Of a DNA stretch of 64,000 nt, positions 6,725 to 15,869 are shown one piece after another (the stretch's first letter is position 1; each line of letters begins with the position of its first letter). This DNA comes from Lysinibacillus_B sp042920265 (GTDB lineage: Bacteria > Bacillota > Bacilli > Bacillales_A > Planococcaceae). The position numbers and the translations under genes are program-made. Below the pieces are notes generated by a model, which searched no databases, was not told where the DNA came from, and saw nothing but the letters and a program-made list of their open reading frames with translations. The stretch lies in NCBI RefSeq assembly GCF_042920265.1, contig NZ_JBDQZI010000003.1, positions 62,001 to 126,000 of the forward strand. Direction: 5' to 3'.

Positions 6725-9700
6725 ATGAATTGGTTTAAAAATAAATTTAACAAACTATTTAAAGATGATATAGAGCAAGTAGAAGAATATGAAGAATACT
6801 ATGAAGAGCAAGATGAGCCGGATTTTGAAGAAGAGCAACAAAAAAAGTCAAAATCAGCATTTCGTTTTCCACTCATTGGGGATAATGAAATCGTCCATCA
6901 AGCACCGAAACGAGAGCGTGTAGCTCGTGAGCAACAACCCTATACTTCCTCAGAAGAGAGAGAGCTTGAGTTACCAAAGCATTTACAACATACAACATCT
7001 CAAATATATGATGTTGAGGTACAAGGGATTAGGGGATTGTTGGAACGTCGTCAAAAGCGTACAGGCCATTCGAATGTATTGCGTCGCCCTGTACCAGCAC
7101 CTCGCAAAATTTCCGTTACGAAAGATGAAAAGGAATTTTTAACAAAAAAACCGATGCGCGAAGAGAAGCCTGTTAATCGGGAGTTTATCAATCCGCTTGA
7201 AAGTCGCAAACGCTTCGTGCCAACGGATGTACCATCACCTGTTCATGGCTTCCAAAAGCCAAAGCCTATAGAGCAATTAATGGCTGAAAAACAAATGGAA
7301 GTAGAGGAAGCGAAGCAAGACAAAGTAGAGCATGTTCTAAGTGAGCAGAAGCCGTTCATAGAAGGAGAAGCTCAAGAGGAAGTAGCGATGCATACTACTG
7401 AATCGTCAGTAAGTAGACAGTCGATAGAGGAATCTGAACCGGTAGTAGCGGAAGAAGTTGATAGTATGATCGAACCAGCTTTGACATCTCACGAAGAACA
7501 TGATTCCGATAGGATAGCTAAAGAAATGGAAGAGGCTATTGTTGCAAAAGAGCATGAAGATCCGTTGTCAGATATGCAGGTGAAGCATTTAACGATTGAG
7601 AACTCGACCATTCATATTGGACAGCTAAATGTAGAACAAGCCCAACAAAATGAGTTTGTACAAGTACAAACGGAGGAATCAAAAACAATATCAACAGGCA
7701 GTCGATTACCATTTAACGTACTCATGTTAAAATCCGATAAGGAAAAGTTACTAGCAAAGAAAATTTTGCAAGAGCAATTGAAAAAGCAAAAGCCTGCTAA
7801 TATGGAAATGAATCAGGAGGCAATGGCTGAAAGTGTGGCAACGACTGAAACAGATATAGTCATAAAAAATCATACACTCACAGTTGGTGAGCCATCTATT
7901 GCTCATGAAGTAGTGACGGGCACGCAATTAAGTGACAGTGCGGTTGCCGTTTTAGAACGTGAAGTGGAAAATAACGAAATTCAGCATACTGTAGAGGTAA
8001 GTGACCAGAACGATAGTATGATCGAGGAACATAACCTTGTATCTGAACAAAAGCCATCAAACGAGCAAAATGTAATCCAAACCGAGCAACATGAGTGGGT
8101 AATGGATGAAAATGACGTTGTATTCGAGCAAAAAGCGATTGTGGGTGAGCAAAAGCCGTCGAACGAGCAAAATGTAATCCAAACCGAGCAACATGAGTGG
8201 GTAATGGATGAAAATGACCTTGTATTCGAGCAAAAGCCGTCGAACGAGCAAAACATAGTTCCATCCGTTCAAAATGAGCTTGTAATGGAGCAGAATGATG
8301 TTGTGTCCGAGCAAAAAGTGATCATGAGTGAGCAAAATGAAATAAAACTTGAACTTGAATCGCAGCCTAAGTTCAGCCGTCATTATGAAAAGCCACCGCT
8401 CAACTTTTTAGTGCCGCCGGAAGAAAAGACGGAAGACTGGGCTTGGATGGATGAACAAGGAGAGCGCTTAATTAAAGCGCTGTCGTATTTCCATATCGAA
8501 GCGGAAATTGTCTCGATTGTACAGGGGCCAGCAGTCACTCAATTTGAAATTACGGTGGCGCATGGTACGAAAGTGAGTAAAGTGCGCGGCTTAGCAGATG
8601 ATATTAAGCTAGCACTGGCGGCACGAGATATCCGTATTGATGCACCAATTCCAGGGAAGCATTCGATCGGTATTGAAATTCCAAACCGTGTATCTCGAGC
8701 AGTCCGTTTATCTGAAGTGACGAATAGCGAAGGATTCCAAACGTCTGATTCGCCATTAGAAGCCGCATTAGGGCTAGATTTAACAGGGCAACCAGTGACG
8801 ATTGATCTACGAAAAATGCCGCATGGATTAATTGCTGGTGCAACAGGCTCAGGGAAGTCTGTTTGTATTAACTCGATTCTTGTAAGCTTACTTTATAAGG
8901 CGGCACCGCATGAATTGAAATTAATGCTGATTGATCCAAAAATGGTTGAGTTAGCGCCGTTTAATCATATTCCGCATTTAGTGAGTCCCGTTATTACAGA
9001 TGTCAAGGCGGCAACCGCTGCACTGAAATGGGCCGTTGAAGAGATGGAACGCCGCTATCAGTTATTTATGCATGCCGGTGTACGTGATTTAACGCGTTTT
9101 AATCAACAAGCTGAAAAAGCAGGCCAACATGCCCAAAAGCTCCCGTATATTTTAATTGTCATTGACGAGCTTGCCGATTTAATGATGATGTCACCAGCTG
9201 ACGTGGAAGAAGCCATTTGTCGTATTGCCCAAAAGGCACGTGCTTGTGGTATTCACTTAATTGTGGCAACACAACGTCCGTCTGTTGATGTCATTACAGG
9301 CTTAATTAAGTCAAATATTCCTACTCGTATTGCATTTGCGGTATCTTCTGCCGTTGATTCGCGTACAATTTTAGATATGCAAGGTGCAGAACGCTTACTT
9401 GGTCGAGGAGATATGCTGTATTTAGGAAACGGTATGCCTGCCCCAGTACGTTTACAGGGAACCTTTGTAACGGATGACGAGATTGAGGAAATCATTACTT
9501 ATGTTCGTACGCAAGGAGAGCCTGAGTATTTCTTCCAACATGATGAACTACTTAAAAAAGCTGAAGTTACCGATGAGCAAGATGAATTATTTGAGGAAGT
9601 TTGTCGTTACGTATTTGAACAAGGAACAGCCTCTACTTCATCGATTCAACGCCGTTATAAAATCGGCTATAATCGAGCTGCTAGACTGGTTGATATGCTT

Positions 9701-9790
9701 GAGCGACATGGATTTGTGTCGGAACAAAGGGGTAGCAAGCCGAGGGAAGTATTCATTACGGAATCAGATATTATTTCCATGTTCGAATAG
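6725..9790 (+). CDS. sftA: SftA (YtpS), soluble FtsK/SpoIIIE-family DNA translocase
   Basis: A 1021-residue DNA pump that clears chromosomal DNA from the closing septum. Unlike SpoIIIE it has no N-terminal membrane segments; residues 1-50 are instead very acidic. Residues 50-560 form a long low-complexity linker holding near-identical repeats (about residues 440-515). The motor follows, with Walker A GATGSGKS at 705-712 and Walker B ILIVIDELAD near 813-822. A C-terminal winged-helix gamma domain (about 955-1020, RRYKIGYNRAARLVDMLE) would read orienting DNA sites. The start is ATG 6725 after AGAAAGAAGTGA. The linker makes it slightly longer than I would expect for the family. Confidence 0.93.
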   Translation: MNWFKNKFNKLFKDDIEQVEEYEEYYEEQDEPDFEEEQQKKSKSAFRFPLIGDNEIVHQAPKRERVAREQQPYTSSEERELELPKHLQHTTSQIYDVEVQGIRGLLERRQKRTGHSNVLRRPVPAPRKISVTKDEKEFLTKKPMREEKPVNREFINPLESRKRFVPTDVPSPVHGFQKPKPIEQLMAEKQMEVEEAKQDKVEHVLSEQKPFIEGEAQEEVAMHTTESSVSRQSIEESEPVVAEEVDSMIEPALTSHEEHDSDRIAKEMEEAIVAKEHEDPLSDMQVKHLTIENSTIHIGQLNVEQAQQNEFVQVQTEESKTISTGSRLPFNVLMLKSDKEKLLAKKILQEQLKKQKPANMEMNQEAMAESVATTETDIVIKNHTLTVGEPSIAHEVVTGTQLSDSAVAVLEREVENNEIQHTVEVSDQNDSMIEEHNLVSEQKPSNEQNVIQTEQHEWVMDENDVVFEQKAIVGEQKPSNEQNVIQTEQHEWVMDENDLVFEQKPSNEQNIVPSVQNELVMEQNDVVSEQKVIMSEQNEIKLELESQPKFSRHYEKPPLNFLVPPEEKTEDWAWMDEQGERLIKALSYFHIEAEIVSIVQGPAVTQFEITVAHGTKVSKVRGLADDIKLALAARDIRIDAPIPGKHSIGIEIPNRVSRAVRLSEVTNSEGFQTSDSPLEAALGLDLTGQPVTIDLRKMPHGLIAGATGSGKSVCINSILVSLLYKAAPHELKLMLIDPKMVELAPFNHIPHLVSPVITDVKAATAALKWAVEEMERRYQLFMHAGVRDLTRFNQQAEKAGQHAQKLPYILIVIDELADLMMMSPADVEEAICRIAQKARACGIHLIVATQRPSVDVITGLIKSNIPTRIAFAVSSAVDSRTILDMQGAERLLGRGDMLYLGNGMPAPVRLQGTFVTDDEIEEIITYVRTQGEPEYFFQHDELLKKAEVTDEQDELFEEVCRYVFEQGTASTSSIQRRYKIGYNRAARLVDMLERHGFVSEQRGSKPREVFITESDIISMFE
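8049..8260 (+). repeat. Coding tandem repeat in the SftA linker
   Basis: Two and a half near-identical copies of a unit containing KPSNEQNVIQTEQHEW are offset by 102 bp then 81 bp (34 and 27 codons); the longer unit has seven extra codons. The DNA is almost identical between copies, implying recent duplication in frame. Confidence 0.85.
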
Positions 9791-9823
9791 CGTATGATGC
9801 ACGGTTTTTTAGTAAAAAGGTCA

Positions 9824-9860
9824 ACATCTCGACCTGCTTTGGTCGAGATGTGTCTTTGTA
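9824..9860 (+). terminator. Hairpin terminator after sftA
   Basis: A perfect 11-bp stem ACATCTCGACC with GGTCGAGATGT is followed by only a short T-rich tract (GTCTTTG), so termination may be moderate. Confidence 0.6.
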
Positions 9861-9896
9861 AGTATTCTTTTTACTGATAAGATAATGATTAGTAAC

Positions 9897-10553
9897 TTTT
9901 AACTCGTAATGAGCAAAAATGCATCATAAAAATATCAGGTAAATAGTGAAAGATACTAATTAAAAGTGGCATCATAGCCTCCGCGCTTTGCCACAGCCTA
10001 CACAGGAGCTAAAACAGGCGTGGCCTGTTTGGATCTCCTGTTCCTGCTCCTGACGTTGCACTTTCGTCGCAAAGAGAATCTTGGCTCCTGTGGCTATGGC
10101 GCGCTACGGCAAAAGTGAATACTTCTCAATATGATAGAAAAACATTTATCTTCTCTATAAAGAAATCAATTTCTTTCTATTTGTAAGTATAATTGCCCAG
10201 CCTCTACCGTAATGAATGAGCATCTTTCTTTTTAGCAACTGATTATTGCATTCAACAATAGTTGCTTGTAGCGGAGGCACGAGAGTGTAGCTGACGGCAT
10301 ACGCCTTTCGCTACAGAGCAATGTTTTTCTGCACCGGAAGTGAAGCGGCAGGTGCAAAGCTTCCTACGGGAAAAGCGAGACAATCAAGACCCCGCAGGAA
10401 ATTTATTTGCGACGAAAGCGTAGCGACAGGAGCAGCGAAGGATGAGCGACGAGGAGGCTTGATCTCGCCCGTGGAAAGCGAGTGCCGCAGCGGAAAGCAA
10501 CGGTTACCTAAATGGTAATATATGATTTTTTATTTACTCATTAAGAATTTTAA
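9897..10553. mobile_element. MITE-like element, copy C, enlarged by extra hairpins, with flanking 6-bp direct repeats
   Basis: The element spans 9903-10547 (645 bp). It starts CTCGTAATGAG and ends CTCATTAAGAA, with TTTTAA directly repeated outside both ends (9897-9902, 10548-10553). It aligns along its length with copy A at 1755-2240 but carries three extra blocks: about 38 bp in the left module (from 10058), about 77 bp containing two hairpins (TGTAGC/GCTACA at 10286-10315 and TGCACC/GGTGCA at 10330-10356), and about 34 bp after 10399. There is no transposase; a 65-codon open frame at 10321 lies wholly within the structured repeat and is not considered a gene. It fills most of the sftA-murC gap. 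Confidence 0.8.
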
Positions 10554-10647
10554 GCAGCTTGAGGGCTTAACTGTACAGTGAGAAATAGTACAATTTAGTT
10601 TGCGAAAAATTTGAAAAGTTGTTTAAATAGCGTTTGTTACCAAAAGT

Positions 10648-10656
10648 GCTATAATA
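10648..10656 (+). promoter_or_regulatory. Candidate extended -10 promoter for murC
   Basis: TGCTATAAT is a perfect extended -10 sequence about 275 bp before murC, just right of copy C. The -35 region is weak. Confidence 0.45.
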
Positions 10657-10740
10657 GAACAGGCTTTTTCGGTTCATAAAGAAGTGAAGGCTGTTTAAAC
10701 GTATGTATCAAAATTCGTCTGTAAATTTATGAGACGACCA

Positions 10741-10781
10741 TTAACTGCGAGAGCAAGCGCATTGCTACACAGTACGGTTAA
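10741..10781 (+). other. Structured murC leader segment
   Basis: TTAACTG pairs loosely with CAGT and GGTTAA around an inner AGCAA/TTGCT hairpin, followed some 15 nt later by a CTTTTTTAG tract. It could be a leader hairpin or weak attenuator. The 10554-10929 leader contains no ORF I trust. Confidence 0.3.
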
Positions 10782-10929
10782 GTGATTGTAATATCTTTTT
10801 TAGTGAATCGGAACGTATAATTTTTATATTTCTCCGCATATGACATAATCTTGATTTATTTTGTTTGAGATGTGTCTCTTTTATCCCATAATATTTATTG
10901 TGAGTATCGTACTCCTAGGAGGTTTCAAC

Positions 10930-12234
10930 ATGACACTTTATCATTTTACAGGTATTAAAGGCTCTGGAATGAGTTCGTTAGCGCAAATTTTATTTGATGC
11001 AGGCGAGCAAGTACAAGGTTCAGACGTAGAAACGTATTATTTCACTGAGCAGCCTTTACGTGACCGAAATATAACAATTAAACCATTCGATGAAAATAAT
11101 ATTCAAGAAGGAATGACAGTTATCGCTGGGAATGCCTTTCCAGATGACCATTCAGAGTTAGTGAAAGCACGTGAAATAGGTGTAGAAGTCATTCGCTATC
11201 ATAAATTTTTAGGGGACTATATTGGTCGATATACATCTATTGCCATTACAGGTGCACATGGTAAAACATCTACAACTGGTTTGATGAGTCATGTCATTGG
11301 TGGATATATGCCGACATCGTTTTTAATTGGTGATGGCACGGGTTCAGGTAAACAAGATGCAGCCTATTTTGTGATGGAAGCATGTGAGTACCGTCGCCAC
11401 TTTTTAGCGTACCACCCAGATTATGCAGTCATGACGAATATTGATTTTGATCATCCGGATTATTTTAAAAATATCGATGATGTATACAGCGCTTTCCAAG
11501 AACTTGCCTTACAAGTGAAAAAAGCAATTATTGCATGTGGTGATGATGAACAACTACAAAAAATTCAAGCGAATGTACCGGTTGTCTATTATGGCTTTGG
11601 GGCAGAAAATGATTTTGCTGCACGTAATATTGTCAAAACGACAGAAGGTACAGAGTTTGAAGTGTATGTACGCAATGAGTTTTATCATAAGTTCTTTATT
11701 CCACTTTATGGTGACCATGCCGTGTTAAACTCGTTAGCGGTTATTTCACTATGTCATTATGAAGGGATTCCAGCCGAACTTATACAAGAGCGATTAAATA
11801 CGTACGGCGGTGTAAAAAGACGTTTTACGGAAACAAAAATAGGGAATAATGTATTGGTAGATGACTATGCACATCATCCAACGGAAATTTCGGCAACCCT
11901 ACAAGCAGCTCGTCAAAAGTATCCAGATCGTGAAATTGTCGCTGTTTTCCAACCGCATACATTTACACGTACGCAAGCGTTCTTGCAAGAATTTGCAAAT
12001 AGCTTAGGGAAAGCGGATGCCGTATATTTATGTGATATATTCGGGTCGGCACGTGAGCAAGCAGGTTCCCTAACAATTGCTGATTTAGCTAATCTCATTG
12101 AAGGCAGCGACATCCTGAAAACAGAGGAAATTCATGTGTTACAAGCACATAAAGATGCCGTATTCTTATTTATGGGCGCAGGAGACGTACATAAATTCCA
12201 GAATGCATTTGAGCAATTGCTAAAAGGCGAATAA
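10930..12234 (+). CDS. murC: UDP-N-acetylmuramate--L-alanine ligase (MurC)
   Basis: A 434-residue Mur ligase that adds L-alanine to UDP-MurNAc in the cytosolic branch of peptidoglycan synthesis. The N-terminal Rossmann-like domain starts YHFTGIKGSGMSSLAQ. The ATP-binding P-loop ITGAHGKTSTTG is at about residues 106-117, and the FDHPDYF and DDYAHHPTEI motifs of the family follow. The open frame continues upstream from a TTG at 10861, but ATG 10930 sits behind a near-perfect CTAGGAGG and gives the normal family length. A terminator lies 80 nt downstream. Placement after sftA matches other bacilli. Confidence 0.92.
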   Translation: MTLYHFTGIKGSGMSSLAQILFDAGEQVQGSDVETYYFTEQPLRDRNITIKPFDENNIQEGMTVIAGNAFPDDHSELVKAREIGVEVIRYHKFLGDYIGRYTSIAITGAHGKTSTTGLMSHVIGGYMPTSFLIGDGTGSGKQDAAYFVMEACEYRRHFLAYHPDYAVMTNIDFDHPDYFKNIDDVYSAFQELALQVKKAIIACGDDEQLQKIQANVPVVYYGFGAENDFAARNIVKTTEGTEFEVYVRNEFYHKFFIPLYGDHAVLNSLAVISLCHYEGIPAELIQERLNTYGGVKRRFTETKIGNNVLVDDYAHHPTEISATLQAARQKYPDREIVAVFQPHTFTRTQAFLQEFANSLGKADAVYLCDIFGSAREQAGSLTIADLANLIEGSDILKTEEIHVLQAHKDAVFLFMGAGDVHKFQNAFEQLLKGE

Positions 12235-12310
12235 AATATAAACATTGTGCATAAATGAACAAGTTGTTTAGTGGAAATGAGCAGTAAGGTAGTATGTAAC
12301 AAAGGTTAGT

Positions 12311-12352
12311 AAAACAGCTTATTCTTTAACGTTAAAGAATAGGCTGTTTTTG
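12311..12352 (+). terminator. Terminator after murC
   Basis: A long stem, AAACAGC plus TATTCTTTAA pairing with TTAAAGAATA plus GCTGTTT, ends in TTTTT. Confidence 0.85.
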
Positions 12353-12462
12353 GCAAAAATAGTGCTAAGTGATTTTAAATCAATGTTTTTTCGAATAATT
12401 GATGCAGGATTTTTTTACATTTTGTCGAACATAAAACATAACTACGTATAGGAGGTCATCAT

Positions 12463-12933
12463 ATGGAAGTAGTACTGTATATAGCGGCACTCATTGCAGC
12501 AATTGGTTTTTTAGTGTTATGTATTAGCGTAGGAGTCACATTATTCTCACTAAAAAATACATTAAATAATATTGCGTCAACGGTGGCAGGTATTGAAGGA
12601 CAAATGGAAGGAATCACACGTGAGACGACAACTCTTTTAACGAAAACGAATTCATTAGCGGATGATATTTCAGAGAAATCAGAAAAGCTCAATTCCGTTG
12701 TACAGGCAGTTAAAGGAATTGGTGATTCTGTTAATGGTTTAAATACATCTGTTCAACGTATTACAACGGCCGTTTCGAAGGAAGTTGGACGTAATGAAGA
12801 AAAGATTGCACAAGTCGTACAGTGGAGCAATGTGGCGATGGAAATTGCCGATAAGTGGCGCCAGCGCAAAACAATTCAAGAACAGGATATTGCTGTAGTA
12901 GATCATCCTGCTCAAGAGAAAAATAAACAATAA
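12463..12933 (+). CDS. ytxG: YtxG-like DUF948 membrane protein
   Basis: A 156-residue protein with one N-terminal transmembrane helix (residues 3-28) followed by a long heptad-rich helical stretch (35-125), typical of DUF948 proteins. In bacilli it is transcribed with ytxH and has been linked to general stress. The start is ATG 12463 with GGAGG nine bases ahead. The start of ytxH follows 18 nt after the stop. The helical segment probably mediates self-assembly or partner binding on the cytoplasmic side. Confidence 0.8.
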   Translation: MEVVLYIAALIAAIGFLVLCISVGVTLFSLKNTLNNIASTVAGIEGQMEGITRETTTLLTKTNSLADDISEKSEKLNSVVQAVKGIGDSVNGLNTSVQRITTAVSKEVGRNEEKIAQVVQWSNVAMEIADKWRQRKTIQEQDIAVVDHPAQEKNKQ

Positions 12934-12951
12934 GTGAAGAGGGTGTATGTT

Positions 12952-13467
12952 ATGAGTGAACAACAATATGGCAAAGAATCATCAAATTTACCGCAAGTAT
13001 ATTATGTGGATAGTAATCGATCCATTTATACGGACGAAGAGTCTGTAAATATGAAAGATTTTATCATTGGTGCGCTCGTTGGAGGGATTGTTGGTGCTGC
13101 TGCAGGGTTATTATTGGCACCAAAAGCAGGCCGTGAATTACGTGGAGATATGGCGTATCAAGCTGTCAATTTAAAAGATAAGAGCGCGGAGTTATCTGCA
13201 TCCGCAAAAGAAAAAACAGCGCAACTTTCGCAACAGTTAAAAGAGCAGTCAACACAATTAGTCGACAAAGTAAAATCAAAAACGTCTAAAGCGCCAACTG
13301 TTTTTGATGATGGTACTGTGTCAGCTGAAGGAGAAGAACCTCTAGATGAATTGATTGCAGCAGTAGAGGAGACGATTGCAGAAGCGACAGCAAGTCTAGG
13401 TGAAGTAGTAGCTACGGCGCAAGAAGACTTACATGATCATAAAGTTTCAGAAGCTTCTAAATCTTAA
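12952..13467 (+). CDS. ytxH: YtxH-family stress protein
   Basis: A 171-residue YtxH-domain protein. A glycine-rich hydrophobic segment (KDFIIGALVGGIVGAAAGLL, about residues 35-54) is followed by the conserved APKAGRELR and an alanine/lysine-rich amphipathic helical tail. The frame opens six codons earlier, but ATG 12952 is preferred after GAAGAGGGTGT. It forms an operon with ytxG and is closed by a bidirectional terminator. The ytxJ gene found next in Bacillus subtilis is absent; an FtsA-like gene on the other strand occupies that position. Confidence 0.8.
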   Translation: MSEQQYGKESSNLPQVYYVDSNRSIYTDEESVNMKDFIIGALVGGIVGAAAGLLLAPKAGRELRGDMAYQAVNLKDKSAELSASAKEKTAQLSQQLKEQSTQLVDKVKSKTSKAPTVFDDGTVSAEGEEPLDELIAAVEETIAEATASLGEVVATAQEDLHDHKVSEASKS

Positions 13468-13478
13468 TTTGTATAAAA

Positions 13479-13518
13479 GGATGGCTAGAAAGTTTTACTT
13501 TCTGGCCATCCTTTTTAT
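13479..13518. terminator. Bidirectional terminator between ytxH and the FtsA-like gene
   Basis: AGGATGGC plus AGAAAG pairs with CTTTCT plus GCCATCCT, with T-runs on both strands, between convergent genes. Confidence 0.85.
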
Positions 13519-13536
13519 TGAAAAATCCTTATTTTT

Positions 13537-15699
13537 TTATGTTATGGAGGAGACCGGTTGTTCGATTAACTGAATTTCCAATACATCCCCACCAAAAATT
13601 TCCGCATCGAAGCTAGACGGTTCCCCGTTGCGTAAAATGTTAAACTGTCCTTTAAACGCAACGGGTAGTTGCCAGTTGGAAAAGCGGAAGACATCTTGAT
13701 AAATCCATTTACTCAAATCTTTTTCTTTAAATTGAAGCGTTACCCCATTTAAAATAGTGGCATTCGGCTGTACAACCGTTCCATTTACGACCACTTCTCG
13801 TGCTACTTTCGAGAGCTCGATTCGTTCATTTTGAAATGTCACCAGCATTTTATCTTCTAAATTGATATTCAGTGAATTGGCAATTAATTGAGCTGTTGGT
13901 AGCATCCCTTGTTCAAACGTAATGCGATCTCCGTTTTGTATCGGGTAATGTAGCTTAGCGGGCTTACCATTGACAAATAACTGTGCTGAAAACTCCGGTA
14001 ACATCGTTGGTTTACCATCGATATGTACAAAGAATGCCCCTAATTTGTGTATATATTCGCTATTGTTTGTATGATGAAAAACCTCTTCGATTGTATTCAC
14101 TGTTTCAAACGTTATGACATCACGGTCTTTTAGCTGCTGTTCCATGCATGCGATTTCCCCATTCACTAATACGTTTGGTTCGATTGCATAAGGCGTACCT
14201 TGAATGATGATGGATAGCGAAGAGGCACCATCTACAATATCACGTATCGTTGCTGTAGCTGGTTGTCCGTCTTTTCCTTCAATGAGTTCAATGCGGTCAC
14301 TGCTTTTAATGAGTGTTTTTGTTGAGGCCTCTTCGCCGTTTACTAAAATAGTGGCCGGCTGACCATGTTCCCCTGGAATGAAAATATCTTGTCCGTTCAC
14401 TGTTAGGGATAACCCATGCCCTGGCTTACCATACAGCTGTTTTGCTCGAATATTCGCTGCTAAAAAGGCATCTGCTACGGTCATTTCTTTTAATTCGAAC
14501 AGGCGTACAATCTGTTCATTGACCGTGATAGTCATATAATGAATCGGTGCTTTCTTAGCGGCAATGGCAATCCCAATCGGTGTTACAAGTTCTGGTGTGA
14601 CAGGGATTTCTTCATCTTTTGTTAAGTTTTGGATCGCATCAATGCCACGAACAGCGACACGATTTGGAGGTAAGTTTAATACTTTACACAGCTCTTCTGT
14701 TAAGTTGGGTGTTAAACTACCGCCACCGACAAGCATAACAGCCTTTGGTGCGACATGATTGTTTAAACGTAAAATCTCATTGCCAATCGATGTAGCTAAA
14801 TTTTCAATGGCGGGCATAATTGCGGCTAATACTTCCTCACGCGGATGAAATTCATCAAACCCTAAAATATCTTGAATCGCGATTTGTTCCTCGGTGTGCA
14901 TTTGGCGCTTCGCTATTTCAGCAACAGGGAAATCAAGCAAGTAATGATCACTTAATGCTTCTGTAATTTCGTCGCCAGCTGTTGGTACCATACCGTAAGC
15001 GACAATCGTGCTCTTATCGGTAATGGCAATGTCGGATGTACCCGCACCAATATCAACAAGGGCCACATTTAAACGGCGCATTGTGGAAGGGATTAAGACG
15101 TTAATTGCTGCAATGGGCTCGAGTGTTAAGGCTTCCATTTCTAAATTTGCTCGCTTTAATGCTGCCAGTAGGGATTCTACAACGACACGTGGTAAAAATG
15201 TAGCAATGACTTCTACTGTTGCCTCATCTCCTTGCTGGTCGAGCAAACTACCAATTTCTTCTCCATCTAAACGGTAATAAAGTACAGAATAACCGACACA
15301 ATAATAGTGATTGATTTTTCCATCCTCTTTTTGTTGAAGAAGTTGCGTTTGTGCTTGCTGTACAGCTTGTAGTTCCAAGCGTGCAATATCCTCTTCTGTA
15401 AAGATTGGGCGATTTTTAATGTTAATGGTCACGCTTGCTTGCTCTGTCTTTAATGAACGACCAGCAGCAGCTACATTTACTTTTGTTAACGGACCATGTT
15501 TCTTTTCCAGTTGTGCTTTAATTTCAGTAATGAGCTCAGCGACATAGAGGACATTATGTATTTGACCATCGACCATTGCACGTTCTTTATGTTCTTTAAT
15601 TAAAATATCTGTCACATGATAATGATCTTGATTTACTTCTAAAATAATCCCTATCACTGAACGTGTCCCGATATCAAGTGCAAATAATTTTTCTGTCAA
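13537..15699 (-). CDS. FtsA/PilM-like actin-fold ATPase with long repeat-bearing C-terminal extension
   Basis: A 720-residue protein. Residues 1-380 have the actin-like FtsA/PilM plan: phosphate-1 loop LFALDIGTRSVIGI at the N-terminus, VALVDIGAGTSDIAI in the middle and VMLVGGGSLTPNL for the adenosine region. The remaining 330 residues hold about five related units of pattern VNG..(10-15 residues)..GDxIxF, which look like small beta-grasp-type domains. Canonical FtsA is about 420 residues, so this is a paralogue, not the septal FtsA. The start is taken as TTG 15699 behind GGAAGGAAG; the longer frame upstream lacks a ribosome site. Function is unknown; membrane or envelope scaffolding is a guess. 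Confidence 0.7.
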   Translation of the reverse strand: MTEKLFALDIGTRSVIGIILEVNQDHYHVTDILIKEHKERAMVDGQIHNVLYVAELITEIKAQLEKKHGPLTKVNVAAAGRSLKTEQASVTINIKNRPIFTEEDIARLELQAVQQAQTQLLQQKEDGKINHYYCVGYSVLYYRLDGEEIGSLLDQQGDEATVEVIATFLPRVVVESLLAALKRANLEMEALTLEPIAAINVLIPSTMRRLNVALVDIGAGTSDIAITDKSTIVAYGMVPTAGDEITEALSDHYLLDFPVAEIAKRQMHTEEQIAIQDILGFDEFHPREEVLAAIMPAIENLATSIGNEILRLNNHVAPKAVMLVGGGSLTPNLTEELCKVLNLPPNRVAVRGIDAIQNLTKDEEIPVTPELVTPIGIAIAAKKAPIHYMTITVNEQIVRLFELKEMTVADAFLAANIRAKQLYGKPGHGLSLTVNGQDIFIPGEHGQPATILVNGEEASTKTLIKSSDRIELIEGKDGQPATATIRDIVDGASSLSIIIQGTPYAIEPNVLVNGEIACMEQQLKDRDVITFETVNTIEEVFHHTNNSEYIHKLGAFFVHIDGKPTMLPEFSAQLFVNGKPAKLHYPIQNGDRITFEQGMLPTAQLIANSLNINLEDKMLVTFQNERIELSKVAREVVVNGTVVQPNATILNGVTLQFKEKDLSKWIYQDVFRFSNWQLPVAFKGQFNILRNGEPSSFDAEIFGGDVLEIQLIEQPVSSIT

Positions 15700-15869
15700 T
15701 GAAACCGCTTCCTTCCTTGATATAAATAAAAATACTTTAGCGAGTTGAAGCACTAAATTAAAAAGACGTGACATTCTAGTATTTGTTTATTATAATAGTG
15801 TTATTATTCTAAAATGTATCATACATTTCAGCGTTCTGAAAGAGCAGGGTACAGGGGAGAGGAGAAAGA

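Noticed and set aside
7896..8383. Several minus-strand frames opposite sftA
   Set aside because: They are shadows of the coding repeats in the SftA linker.
10321..10518. 65-codon open frame on the plus strand
   Set aside because: It lies wholly within the structured repeat of copy C, has no ribosome site, and its translation is only the repeat core.
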